NCBI GenBank assembly: GCA_945866505.1
Contig: CAMBHH010000114.1
Span: 1-11,015 of the forward strand
Length of the DNA stretch: 11,015 nucleotides
Reading direction: 5' to 3'
Source: Flavobacterium psychrophilum
GTDB lineage: Bacteria > Bacteroidota > Bacteroidia > Flavobacteriales > Flavobacteriaceae
Shown here: positions 1-7,220 of the stretch, one piece after another
Layout of the letters: each line of letters begins with the position of its first letter
How positions within the stretch are numbered: the stretch's first letter is position 1
Notes under the pieces: model-generated
The model's database searches: none
Told to the model about the DNA's origin: nothing
Seen by the model: the letters and a program-made list of their open reading frames with translations, nothing else
Translations under genes and position numbers: made by a program

Positions 1-410
1 CCCGACATTAATCCAACGGCATTTTCTACTTTTATATTGGCAAATAGATGAATTAAGTAGGTGATAATTCCTCCGAGAAATACGGTTCCAACTCCCAATG
101 CATTAAAAATAAGCCCTTCTTTTTTAAACGAGGAAAAGAATGTGGGTCCGACTTGAATACCAATTCCGTAGACAAATAAAATCAAACCAAATTCACGAAC
201 AAATTGAAGTAATTCAGAATTCATGGTAAAACCTAAATGGCCTAAAAAAAGACCAACAAACATTACGGCTGAGACTCCTAAGGAAATATTTCCAAACTTG
301 ATTTTTCCAACAAAAAAACCAACACTTATAGCCAGAAATAACACAATTAATGATTGTGTCATTTCTGGCTCATCTGTTGGTGTGAATAAAAATTTAAACC
401 ATTCGAACAT
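1..410 (-). CDS. YidE/YbjL/AspT-family putative transporter, N-terminal part
   Basis: An open frame on the minus strand starts at ATG (408-410) and runs without a stop to the window edge, giving 136 codons. It resembles the N-terminal membrane half of the AspT/YidE/YbjL family of inner-membrane antiporter-like proteins. Hydrophobic segments are visible at about residues 18-36, 42-60, 70-90 and 98-122. The most telling part is residues 73-92, with EFGLILFVYGIGIQVGP followed by an aromatic pair, which closely follows the E. coli YidE pattern EFGLILFVYTIGIQVGP. Known members duplicate this membrane unit around central TrkA-C (RCK_C) domains; that region would lie outside the window. The substrate is unknown. 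AspT itself exchanges aspartate for alanine, but this cannot be assumed here. A decayed exporter gene ends 36 bases upstream on the same strand, so the two may once have been co-transcribed. Confidence 0.85.
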   Translation of the reverse strand, partial: MFEWFKFLFTPTDEPEMTQSLIVLFLAISVGFFVGKIKFGNISLGVSAVMFVGLFLGHLGFTMNSELLQFVREFGLILFVYGIGIQVGPTFFSSFKKEGLIFNALGVGTVFLGGIITYLIHLFANIKVENAVGLMS

Positions 411-446
411 AATATATCAATTTTAAAATTAGTTTAATCATTAAGC

Positions 447-770
447 TTATTCGTTATTCTTCATAAATAAAACGATAAAGTCTTTTCCCTTAATCATTGC
501 TTATCCAATCAATCATTCTCATTATAAATTCTCAATTAATAAATCGCGAAATCATATCGATCACAGCTGGAATCATAAAAATAATCGGTGGCGCAGGTGT
601 TTTATGTTTAAGGGGCATTTTGTAAATTCCTACAAAAATTTAGGATATAAAGATAGATAGAATAAAATCAAAATCCAACTCGTCAGATGAAAAATACGCT
701 ATAAAAAACACCTATTGACTCCAAAAAAAAATAACCTACTAGAAGGCACTTATTGGAGTTTTGCACCCAA
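447..770 (-). pseudogene. Decayed second copy of a ThrE-type exporter gene (C-terminal part only)
   Basis: Read on the minus strand, this stretch aligns to residues of about 309-456 of the intact exporter gene at 7221-8591. Positions 493-600 match 7402-7509 at roughly three quarters of bases by eye and translate to PPIIFMIPAVIDMI against PPIIFMIPAVINMI in the intact protein. Just upstream, ELDFDFILSIFIS-stop-IFVGI matches ELDINLILSIFVASSFVGI in the same frame with no gap. Further up, KTP-x-x-A matches NTP-x-x-A. In-frame stops replace a Tyr, a Ser, a Trp and other residues. Codons equivalent to about 399-440 are deleted, with a frame change at the junction. After the junction KGKDFIVL matches KGKDLNVL and ends at a stop at 447-449, close to where the intact gene stops. 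The N-terminal 300 residues are not detectable. It cannot encode a functional transporter. It could be a dead paralogue or the remains of a rearrangement. Confidence 0.85.
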
Positions 771-1064
771 TTTAAGAGTTTTGATAATAATGGATTAATG
801 ACGCAAATATTAAAAAAAGGGACAATAATCGATGGAAGAAGAGTTTATTTTGATTTTGAATTTACAAAATTGAGGTCGAAATATAGCGGAATATTAATAA
901 ATTAAAACAATTATCGTAATTAAGAAGCCATATTTTCTTTTCGCTAACAAAAAGTAGGAACTAAAAAAACCTTTATATATAAAATATTTTTATATTTGTT
1001 GAAAAGCTAGGGTTAATAATTCTAAAAAAACTATTAAATCCCACAAAAAAAAATTATTTCAAAG
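771..1064. other. Non-coding stretch upstream of the GAF-PAS kinase
   Basis: No open frame of coding character is visible on either strand. The stretch is very AT-rich. Its left edge blurs into the exporter relic, and any trace of the relic's missing 5' part is too eroded to recognise. The right edge holds a likely promoter box (991-998) for the signalling genes. Confidence 0.6.
991..998 (+). promoter_or_regulatory. Bacteroidota -7 box TATATTTG for the kinase operon
   Basis: TATATTTG is an exact match to the Bacteroidota -7 consensus TAnnTTTG and lies 66 bases ahead of the kinase start. No good TTG -33 element sits 17-23 bases upstream; only a TTT at 972-974 is present. The box is convincing but the full promoter is weak or needs an activator. 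Confidence 0.5.
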
Positions 1065-2618
1065 ATGATGAAAATTCCTAAACCCGCTAACGAAAGAGAA
1101 AGACTTAAAGCTTTAGCGAGTTATTCAATCATGGACTCCTTAAGTGAAAAAGAATATGATTCAATAACGCAGTTGGCCGCTTATATATGTGAAACCCCAA
1201 TAGCTTTGGTCAGTTTGGTTGATCACGATCGACAATGGTTTAAATCAAAGGTAGGACTTGATGTCTCCCAGACGCCAAGAGAAATCTCTTTTTGCCAATA
1301 CACAATTATGAATGATGATTTATTCGAAGTTAATGATGCTTTAGATGATGAAACCTTTTTTGATAATCCCTTGGTCACTGGAGATCCCAACATCAGATTT
1401 TATGCAGGTACACCTCTCAAGGATAGTAACGGATTTAATTTGGGTTCACTTTGCGTTATAGATACCAAATCAAAAACACTTAATCAGGAACAAAGAAACG
1501 CACTTCGTTTATTAGGAGACCAAGTTGTTGTGCTGTTGCAGATGCGAAAAAACAATTTCGATCTTGCTGCAACCCAAAAAGAATATTATAATTTTATAGA
1601 TTATTCAGTTGATTTGGTATGTATAATAAGTGTTTCTCATTGTTTTATTAAGGTTAATCCAGCAATTACTCGTGCCCTTGGATATCTTATTGGGGAGTTG
1701 GAAGGTAAAGCAATTTCAGATTACATACATCCTGATGATCTGGAAAAAACATTTTTTGAAGTTGATAAACTCTCAAATGGGGAAATTTCAATTAGTTTCG
1801 AAAATCGTTTTAAATGTAAAAACGGAGATTATATAATTTTAAGCTGGAATGCATCAACTGATTTTGAAACTGGAAATTTATATTGTATTGCTCGCGATGT
1901 AACAAATGATAAGCAGCAGCAGCAGAACCTCATTACTGCATTATTCGAATTGAAAAAAAATAATGAAGAGTTAGACCAATTTGCCTATGTGGTTTCTCAT
2001 GATCTCAAGGCGCCACTTCGCGCTATTAATAATCTTGCGGAATGGATTTTAGAAGATATGCCCGAAATGTCGGAAGATATCAGTAAAAATTTCACCATGT
2101 TAAGAGGACGTGTACAGCGTATGGAAAACCTTATTAACGGCGTGCTCGACTATTCCCGAATAGGCAGAACTAAAATTGAAAAGGAAACTGTTGATATTCA
2201 AAGTACGCTAAAAAGTGTCGTAGAGTCAATAGTACCATCTGAAGGATTTCAAGTTCATATTGGTGAAAATATGCCTACTATTCACAGTGAAAAAATATTA
2301 CTATACCAGATTTTTAGTAACTTAATTGGCAATGCTGTGAAATACAATGACAAGCCATTGGGAATAATAAGCTGTCTTTATAAATCAGTACCTAAGTTCC
2401 ATCAATTTTCTATTTCTGACAATGGTCCGGGAATTGCAACACAATATCACGAAAAAGTATTTGGAATTTTTCAAACTATAGAAGCTCGTGATAAATTAGA
2501 AAGTACTGGAATAGGATTGTCTATCGTAAAAAAGATAGTGGAAGAAAAAGGAGGAAATATATACATAGAATCAGAAGAAAACCAAGGCGCAAATTTTGTT
2601 TTTAGAATTCCAAAGTAA
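1065..2618 (+). CDS. Sensor histidine kinase, GAF-PAS-HisKA-HATPase
   Basis: A soluble 517-residue sensor kinase with no signal peptide or membrane segment, so it should sense a cytoplasmic cue. Domains: GAF at about 22-160 (pattern SFCQYTI ... RFYAGTPL ... LGSLCVID), PAS at about 170-282 (with NPAITRALGY and IHPDD), a short Gln-rich linker (284-287), then HisKA with phospho-acceptor His312 in SHDLKAPLRA. The ATPase domain has the N box (Asn419/Asn423), the G1 box DNGPGI (452-457) and the G2 box TGIGL (481-485). The H box and ATPase belong to the kinase type found in phytochrome-like proteins, but the GAF shows no recognisable bilin-binding signature and there is no PHY domain, so light sensing is not supported. 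ATG codons at 1065 and 1068 are both possible starts. It heads a three-gene operon with a related kinase (6-base gap) and a Rcp1-like regulator, its likely phosphotransfer partner. The ligand is unknown. Confidence 0.92.
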   Translation: MMKIPKPANERERLKALASYSIMDSLSEKEYDSITQLAAYICETPIALVSLVDHDRQWFKSKVGLDVSQTPREISFCQYTIMNDDLFEVNDALDDETFFDNPLVTGDPNIRFYAGTPLKDSNGFNLGSLCVIDTKSKTLNQEQRNALRLLGDQVVVLLQMRKNNFDLAATQKEYYNFIDYSVDLVCIISVSHCFIKVNPAITRALGYLIGELEGKAISDYIHPDDLEKTFFEVDKLSNGEISISFENRFKCKNGDYIILSWNASTDFETGNLYCIARDVTNDKQQQQNLITALFELKKNNEELDQFAYVVSHDLKAPLRAINNLAEWILEDMPEMSEDISKNFTMLRGRVQRMENLINGVLDYSRIGRTKIEKETVDIQSTLKSVVESIVPSEGFQVHIGENMPTIHSEKILLYQIFSNLIGNAVKYNDKPLGIISCLYKSVPKFHQFSISDNGPGIATQYHEKVFGIFQTIEARDKLESTGIGLSIVKKIVEEKGGNIYIESEENQGANFVFRIPK

Positions 2619-2624
2619 GAGAAT

Positions 2625-3353
2625 ATGGATGAAATACAAATCGATTATCAGACCGAATTAGAAGAACTTAAAAAAGAATATGCCGATTTTATATATATAG
2701 TTTCGCATGATATTAAAGCTCCGTTAAGAGCTATTTCAAATTTAACTAATTGGATAGAAGAAGATTTGGGGAGCAACGTAAGTGAAGACGTTCTTAACAA
2801 CTTCGAATTATTGAAAAACAGGATCAGTCGCCTTGAGGGTATGATGAATGCATTGCTAGAAGTTTCCAGAGTAAATTCAATAGAAATGGAACTATACGAA
2901 GTGAACCTTCCAAAATTGGTTAACGATAGCATCTTGATTATTGAAGAACAGCAAAATGTAGAATTTCATCTAAACTATTACCTTAGAAACGAAAGTTTTG
3001 AAACTTTGGGAAAAAAACTTCAAAAGGTTTTGTTTAACTTGCTTGACAATGCCGTTCGATTTCACGATAAAGAAAAAGGAAACGTGTATTTGGAAATAGT
3101 TGAAAATGAAACCGAATATGAAATAAAGATTAGCGACGACGGTCCAGGAATCAGCGATAGTGTTAAGGATAAAATTTTTAATATATTTTACACCGCCAAT
3201 TCAAAAGATGTGCTAGAAACTACAGGAGCAGGACTTACAATTAGTAAAAAAATAGTAAAAATGGTAGGAGGAAAAGTAGAATATTTTCCTGCCGAAGGCA
3301 AGGGGTCAATATTTATTGTAAATTGGCCGAAAATTATAAAATTAAAAAATTAA
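2625..3353 (+). CDS. Sensorless histidine kinase (HisKA-HATPase only)
   Basis: A 242-residue protein that consists almost only of a kinase core. A short helical lead (residues 1-20) is followed directly by the H box YIVSHDIKAPLRAI with His28. The ATPase shows N-box Asn138/Asn142, the G1 motif DDGPGI (171-176) and the G2 motif TGAGL (200-204), so all catalytic motifs are present. There is no sensor domain and no membrane segment. Its core closely resembles that of the upstream kinase (SHDLKAPLRAI against SHDIKAPLRAI, then similar spacing), suggesting duplication with loss of GAF and PAS. The start lies 6 bases after the upstream stop, so it is a complete gene and not a fragment. It may heterodimerise with the upstream kinase, or receive its signal from a partner. 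The regulator gene follows after 4 bases. Confidence 0.88.
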   Translation: MDEIQIDYQTELEELKKEYADFIYIVSHDIKAPLRAISNLTNWIEEDLGSNVSEDVLNNFELLKNRISRLEGMMNALLEVSRVNSIEMELYEVNLPKLVNDSILIIEEQQNVEFHLNYYLRNESFETLGKKLQKVLFNLLDNAVRFHDKEKGNVYLEIVENETEYEIKISDDGPGISDSVKDKIFNIFYTANSKDVLETTGAGLTISKKIVKMVGGKVEYFPAEGKGSIFIVNWPKIIKLKN

Positions 3354-3357
3354 AACC

Positions 3358-3765
3358 ATGACAAAACTAGTGAACATATTGTTAGTAGAAGATGATGAAG
3401 TGGATGTAATGAATGTAAAAAGAGCCTTCACTAAAAACAACATTCAGAATCCAATTTTTGTAGCTAATAACGGGGTAGAAGCCCTAAAAATGTTAGAGGA
3501 GCATATTATTCCTTTACCTAGAATCATTATTTTGGATTTAAATATGCCAAAAATGAATGGAATTGAATTTCTAACCATAATTAGAAAAAATGAAAGATTA
3601 AAACACATTTCAGTATTTGTAATGACAACATCAAACGAGGATAGCGACAAAATTAACGCCTATAATCTTAATGTTGCAGGATACATTTTAAAACCATTGT
3701 CTTTCGAGAAGTTTCTAACCTCAGTTGCTACCCTCCAAAATTTTTGGCAGTTGTGCGAAATGTAA
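3358..3765 (+). CDS. Rcp1-like single-domain response regulator
   Basis: A 135-residue receiver domain without an output domain. Visible features are the acidic pocket EDDE (11-14), phospho-acceptor Asp60 in ILDLNMPKMNG, Thr90/Thr91 in VMTTS, and Lys112 in ILKPLSF. The form LVEDDEVDVMNVKRAF together with the NMPKMNG loop is typical of the Rcp1 group, which in cyanobacteria and many other bacteria pairs with phytochrome-type kinases. It lies 4 bases after the sensorless kinase gene, so transfer from one or both upstream kinases is the simplest reading. Because it has no DNA-binding or enzymatic part, it probably acts by protein-protein contact or as a phosphate shuttle toward the hybrid kinase encoded downstream. 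The target is unknown. Confidence 0.92.
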   Translation: MTKLVNILLVEDDEVDVMNVKRAFTKNNIQNPIFVANNGVEALKMLEEHIIPLPRIIILDLNMPKMNGIEFLTIIRKNERLKHISVFVMTTSNEDSDKINAYNLNVAGYILKPLSFEKFLTSVATLQNFWQLCEM

Positions 3766-4189
3766 AATTGTAGAATAAATTTTCCTTTTGCGAAATGGAA
3801 TATAGCATTATTGGAGAATAATAAAAATAATTAGTAGTAAGAGTATTTTTGTAAAGTTGGGAATGATACTGCCTTTAAATTTGGCAAAAAGTGAGAAAGA
3901 AGCCTTTTTTTTTGGGTGGTGTAAAAAAGTGATATCTTTACTTAAATTAATAATTATCAATAGCACAGCAACGGTATCAATTAAATTGTGTAAAAAAAAG
4001 GTGAACAACATTTTGAAACCAATTTTATTGTTCGAAGCAACAGATAAGGACTATGAATCAAGCATAATAGAGGGCAGTAATTTTAATAGAGCCTTGTATA
4101 TCTTTTAGCATAAAGACGATGCAAGATTTAATAAGCTTTTTTCAGTACTTTTAAACTATAGAAATATCAATGAATTTATAAAATAAAAT
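3766..4189 (+). other. Degenerate intergenic stretch, possible remnant of a mobile element
   Basis: This 424-base gap separates the first signalling operon from the hybrid kinase gene. An open frame at 3857-4108 (83 codons) shows no recognisable domain and has skewed Lys/Ile-rich content, so I do not call it a gene. Two similar direct motifs, GTGTAAAAAAGTGA (3919-3932) and GTGTAAAAAAAAGGTGA (3988-4004), lie 69 bases apart. Motifs like AATTGTGTAAAA occur at the ends of IS256-type elements, which makes an eroded insertion conceivable, but no transposase fragment is identifiable. No clear terminator follows the regulator gene, so some read-through is possible. Confidence 0.35.
3912..3940 (+). 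promoter_or_regulatory. Possible promoter for the hybrid kinase gene
   Basis: TTG (3912-3914), 18 bases, then TATCTTTA (3933-3940) fits the Bacteroidota pattern TTG-N17-23-TAnnTTTG except for the last base. It would give a leader of about 245 bases before the ATG at 4190. Another box, TATTTTTG at 3844-3851, matches TAnnTTTG but has no suitably spaced TTG. Confidence 0.35.
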
Positions 4190-6529
4190 ATGGCCGTTCC
4201 ATTAAAAATTTTGTCTATTGATGATGACGAAATCGATTCTATAGCGTTAAGAAGATCCATTTCCCAGTCGGGTATTATCGCCGATGTGGAAAGTGCCTAT
4301 ACAGCGAAGGAAGGTTTTGCAAAAATTTTATCATCACAATACAACCTGATTTTTTTAGATTATTTGATGCCTGACGCCAATGGTATTAGTTTTTTAAGAA
4401 AACTTAGAGATAATAATATTGATACTCCTGTAATTTTTATTACATCTCAAGGAGATGAAAAAATTGCTAGCCAAGCTGTTTTAGGTGGGGCGTCAGACTA
4501 TATTCCGAAGACACTTTTGACTCCTGACGGTATATCGCAAAGTATAAGAAATGCCATGAAGCTTTATGAAAGTCTAATGCTGCGAAGGAAATCGGAGCAG
4601 GAATTAAAAATCAATGCCGAAAGGCTTTCCGAAGCGCAAAAACTGGCAAAAATTGGAAGTTGGGAAATCAACTTAACAGATGAGAAGGACTTTTACTATT
4701 CAGATGAATTGTTAAATATTCTCGAAGTAGACAAGAAAGAAACCTTGTTTTTCGATTACTTTAAATCGGGTGTTCAACCAGAAGACATAAGGATATTTAG
4801 AAAAAACATTACTAAAGTGAAGTCTTCAAATAGTACGTTGCAGTTTGTTCGTAGAATTACTGCCGGAAAAGGCACTGTAAAATATGTAAAAGAATATTTA
4901 AAATGTTTGAAAGACGAAAATAACAAACCTTACAAGATTCTTGGCACAATACAAGATATTACAGAGCAAAGAGAAATTGAACTGCAATTAATTCAGGCGA
5001 AGGATTTAGCAGAACAATCAGTTAGGATAAAAGAACAGTTTCTGGCAAACATGAGTCACGAAATACGTACACCAATGAACGGAATAATTGGGTTTGCCAA
5101 TATTCTTGAGGATACAAAACTCGATTCAAACCAAAAACAAAGTGTTAAGTCCATAAAGTCCGCTGGCGAAAACTTAATGGTAATCATTAACGACATCTTG
5201 GATTTTTCTAAAATTGATGCCAACAAGATGACTTTTGAAGCGGTGAATTTTTCTTTGTCTCGAGCGGTGAATACCGTTATTGAATTATTTGAACCCAAGG
5301 CAAAAGAAAAAAAGATTAAATTGTTGTGCGAAATAGATTCGGATATTAATAATTTCTTGATAGGTGACCCCACAAGGTTATCTCAAATATTGATAAATCT
5401 AGTAGGAAATTCAATAAAATTTACAGAAAAAGGGTATGTAGAGATTTTTGTTTCACAATCAAATGAAACCGAGTCTGAAACAAGTCTGGAATTTTCGATA
5501 ATTGATACAGGCATTGGCATCGATTCTAATAAATTGTCCTCAATATTTGAAAGTTTTAACCAAGCTTCAAATGATACTACCAGGAAATATGGAGGTACAG
5601 GGTTGGGACTTACCATAACCAAGAAACTTATTGACTTGCAGGGAGGTAATCTTATTGTAAAAAGTGAACTTTCAAAAGGGAGTGAATTTTCATTTACTAT
5701 CAAATATAAAAAGGGAGTAGAGGTCGGGACCATTAAAAAAGTAAAAGAATCAGAACAATTATCGCCTGATTTCTTAAAAAATCTGAATATTTTAATGGCT
5801 GAGGATCACGATCTAAACCAGCTTTTGGCTATCAATATATTTGAAAAATGGAACAAAAAAATAGATATTGCAGATAATGGCAAAATAGCGCTTGAAAAAA
5901 TTAAGGAAAACAATTACGACATTGTTTTAATGGATATTCAAATGCCCGAAATGGACGGACGAGATGTGACTCGTTATATTAGGAAGCATTATGGAGAAAA
6001 GGCCAATATTCCTATCATTGCATTGACCGCACATGCTACTTTAGGCGAAGAAAAAAAGTGTCTGGATGCTGGAATGAATGACTATCTCTCCAAACCATTT
6101 AATTCTTTTAAATTGCTTGAAAAAATATACCATAATCTTCAAGAGGATTCAAAAATCAAAACATCACTTCAAACACACGAAAATGAAAAAATTTTTGATT
6201 TAAAGCATTTGAATGAATTTTTAGAAAATGATCAAAATTGTATTAACGAAATGATTGCCCTTTTTATAGAAAAAACCCCTGAGGTATTACAATCCATAGA
6301 AGAAGCTAACAATTGTGACAACAGTGTCAAATTAAAAGAAGGAGTACATAAATTAAGGTCATCATTAGGTTTAATGGGAATTGCAAAAGGACTTGAAATC
6401 GCAACGTGGATTGAAAACGAAATAGATAGTAATCCGGCGAGTTTTATCTGGAAAGATCAAGTTGAAAGTTTTATTTCGATTTGTCAAAGAGCAATCGAGG
6501 AACTAATTGTTCACGACAATATGTCGTAA
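4190..6529 (+). CDS. Hybrid histidine kinase REC-PAS-HisKA-HATPase-REC-Hpt
   Basis: A soluble 779-residue multi-step phosphorelay protein. The N-terminal receiver (about 5-125) has DDD (11-13), Asp57 in FLDYLMPD and Lys107. A helical linker (128-150) leads to a PAS domain (about 150-262, with IGSWEINL). HisKA carries His290 in NMSHEIRTPMNG. The ATPase has the N box NLVGNSIKF (403-411), G1 DTGIGI (439-444) and G2 GGTGLGL (468-474). A second receiver (about 532-650) has Asp539, Asp582 in LMDIQMPEMDG, Thr613 and Lys635. The C-terminal Hpt domain (about 668-772) has His720 in VHKLRSSLG. All phospho-acceptor residues are therefore intact, giving a route His290 to Asp582 to His720 and on to a separate receiver, plausibly the regulator at 6710. 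The N-terminal receiver suggests that another kinase, such as those at 1065 and 2625, can gate it. No membrane segment is present. Confidence 0.93.
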   Translation: MAVPLKILSIDDDEIDSIALRRSISQSGIIADVESAYTAKEGFAKILSSQYNLIFLDYLMPDANGISFLRKLRDNNIDTPVIFITSQGDEKIASQAVLGGASDYIPKTLLTPDGISQSIRNAMKLYESLMLRRKSEQELKINAERLSEAQKLAKIGSWEINLTDEKDFYYSDELLNILEVDKKETLFFDYFKSGVQPEDIRIFRKNITKVKSSNSTLQFVRRITAGKGTVKYVKEYLKCLKDENNKPYKILGTIQDITEQREIELQLIQAKDLAEQSVRIKEQFLANMSHEIRTPMNGIIGFANILEDTKLDSNQKQSVKSIKSAGENLMVIINDILDFSKIDANKMTFEAVNFSLSRAVNTVIELFEPKAKEKKIKLLCEIDSDINNFLIGDPTRLSQILINLVGNSIKFTEKGYVEIFVSQSNETESETSLEFSIIDTGIGIDSNKLSSIFESFNQASNDTTRKYGGTGLGLTITKKLIDLQGGNLIVKSELSKGSEFSFTIKYKKGVEVGTIKKVKESEQLSPDFLKNLNILMAEDHDLNQLLAINIFEKWNKKIDIADNGKIALEKIKENNYDIVLMDIQMPEMDGRDVTRYIRKHYGEKANIPIIALTAHATLGEEKKCLDAGMNDYLSKPFNSFKLLEKIYHNLQEDSKIKTSLQTHENEKIFDLKHLNEFLENDQNCINEMIALFIEKTPEVLQSIEEANNCDNSVKLKEGVHKLRSSLGLMGIAKGLEIATWIENEIDSNPASFIWKDQVESFISICQRAIEELIVHDNMS

Positions 6530-6709
6530 ATTTCTAAGTTCAGAAGCTAAAAAAATATCCATTTTAGGCAGATATGAGCGTTATGACGGATGATTTTGGA
6601 ATAGACGGTTTGCACAAAACAAACAATGAATGTTTAGATTAGTTTAACCTTTTTGATACATCGACCTTGTAAAAAAATTAACAAAATAATATTTATTTAT
6701 ATCAATAGA

Positions 6710-7078
6710 ATGAAAATACTAATTGCCGAGGATGATTTGATGATGCTAAAAACAATGGAGTTTAGGCTTGTAAAAGAAGGCTACTCCGTCATAGCCTGCT
6801 CAGATGGTAGAGAGGCAATTCTAAAGATTGAATCTGAAAATCCAGATATCATTATTTCAGATATTATGATGCCCTATTTTACTGGTCTTGATATTACTAA
6901 TAAAGTAAAAGTAGAATTGAAATTAAATATTCCAATAATTATACTGTCGGCAATTGGGTTGGAGAAGACCGCATTGGAAGCATTCAACTTGGGAGCCGAC
7001 GATTTTATCACAAAACCTTTTAGTCCTAACGAATTAATCGTTAGAGTAAAACGACTTTTACTAAAAGCAAACAAATAA
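6710..7078 (+). CDS. Single-domain response regulator (CheY-like)
   Basis: A 122-residue receiver domain. Acidic residues Glu7-Asp8-Asp9, phospho-acceptor Asp51 in IISDIMMPYFTG, Ser80 in ILSAIG (the usual Thr/Ser position) and Lys102 in ITKPFSP are all present. The alpha5 end (NELIVRVKRLLLKANK) resembles OmpR-type receivers, but no DNA-binding domain follows before the stop. The start was set at ATG 6710 because MKILIAEDD is the normal N terminus; the same frame extends upstream to a TTG at 6653, but that adds residues with no counterpart in the family. It lies 180 bases downstream of the hybrid kinase gene, whose Hpt domain is a plausible phosphate donor. Its stop codon overlaps the ATG of a short signal-peptide-like frame (TAATG). 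The output is unknown. Confidence 0.9.
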   Translation: MKILIAEDDLMMLKTMEFRLVKEGYSVIACSDGREAILKIESENPDIIISDIMMPYFTGLDITNKVKVELKLNIPIIILSAIGLEKTALEAFNLGADDFITKPFSPNELIVRVKRLLLKANK

Positions 7079-7167
7079 TGAAATTATTTACACTTTTATT
7101 TTTAACACAAAGTATTTCTTGCATAACTGCAAATCTAGACGATTTGATTTCAAACCCAAATATTTAG
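7078..7167 (+). pseudogene. Short signal-peptide-like frame, probably a truncated gene start
   Basis: ATG at 7078-7080 overlaps the stop of the regulator gene as TAATG, an arrangement typical of translationally coupled genes. The 29 codons read MKLFTLLFLTQSISC and continue to NPNI before TAG (7165-7167). A charged start, a hydrophobic run and a Cys at residue 15 resemble an exported protein or lipoprotein signal sequence, although the lipobox is not clean. If the TAG is read through, the frame continues for 14 more codons (IPKKEIKPFLLKQ) to a TAA just before the convergent exporter gene. It could be the 5' stub of a deleted exported protein that once followed the regulator. It could also be a real small peptide. 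Confidence 0.35.
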
Positions 7168-7220
7168 TACATTCCGAAAAAAGAAATCAAGCCTTTTCTG
7201 TTAAAGCAATAATCAACTCT

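Noticed and set aside
223..426. 67-codon plus-strand open frame
   Set aside because: It is the antisense shadow of the YidE-type transporter gene, whose minus-strand frame carries the family motif.
1914..1925. CAG trinucleotide repeat in the GAF-PAS kinase gene
   Set aside because: Only four units, coding for a Gln run in the linker between PAS and HisKA; too short to suggest phase variation.
1065..2618. Bacteriophytochrome
   Set aside because: The kinase core and the Rcp1-like partner recall phytochrome systems, but there is no PHY domain and no recognisable bilin-attachment Cys motif in the GAF or N terminus.
3949..3960. Third copy of the thrE/pckA palindrome (TAATAATTATCA)
   Set aside because: It matches 11 of 12 bases but is not a perfect palindrome and lies downstream, not upstream, of the only promoter candidate nearby; in such AT-rich DNA this is likely chance.
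3857..4108. 83-codon open frame between the regulator and hybrid kinase genes
   Set aside because: No domain, signal peptide or coding-like composition, and it is overlapped by an equally long open frame on the other strand, so it looks like chance in AT-rich DNA.
6653..6709. Upstream TTG start for the last response regulator
   Set aside because: It would add 19 Lys/Ile-rich residues that receiver domains do not have; ATG 6710 gives the standard N terminus MKILIAEDD.
7178..7200. Leftward terminator for the exporter gene
   Set aside because: A 5-bp AGAAA/TTTCT stem with a T-run on the minus strand is too weak to call with confidence.
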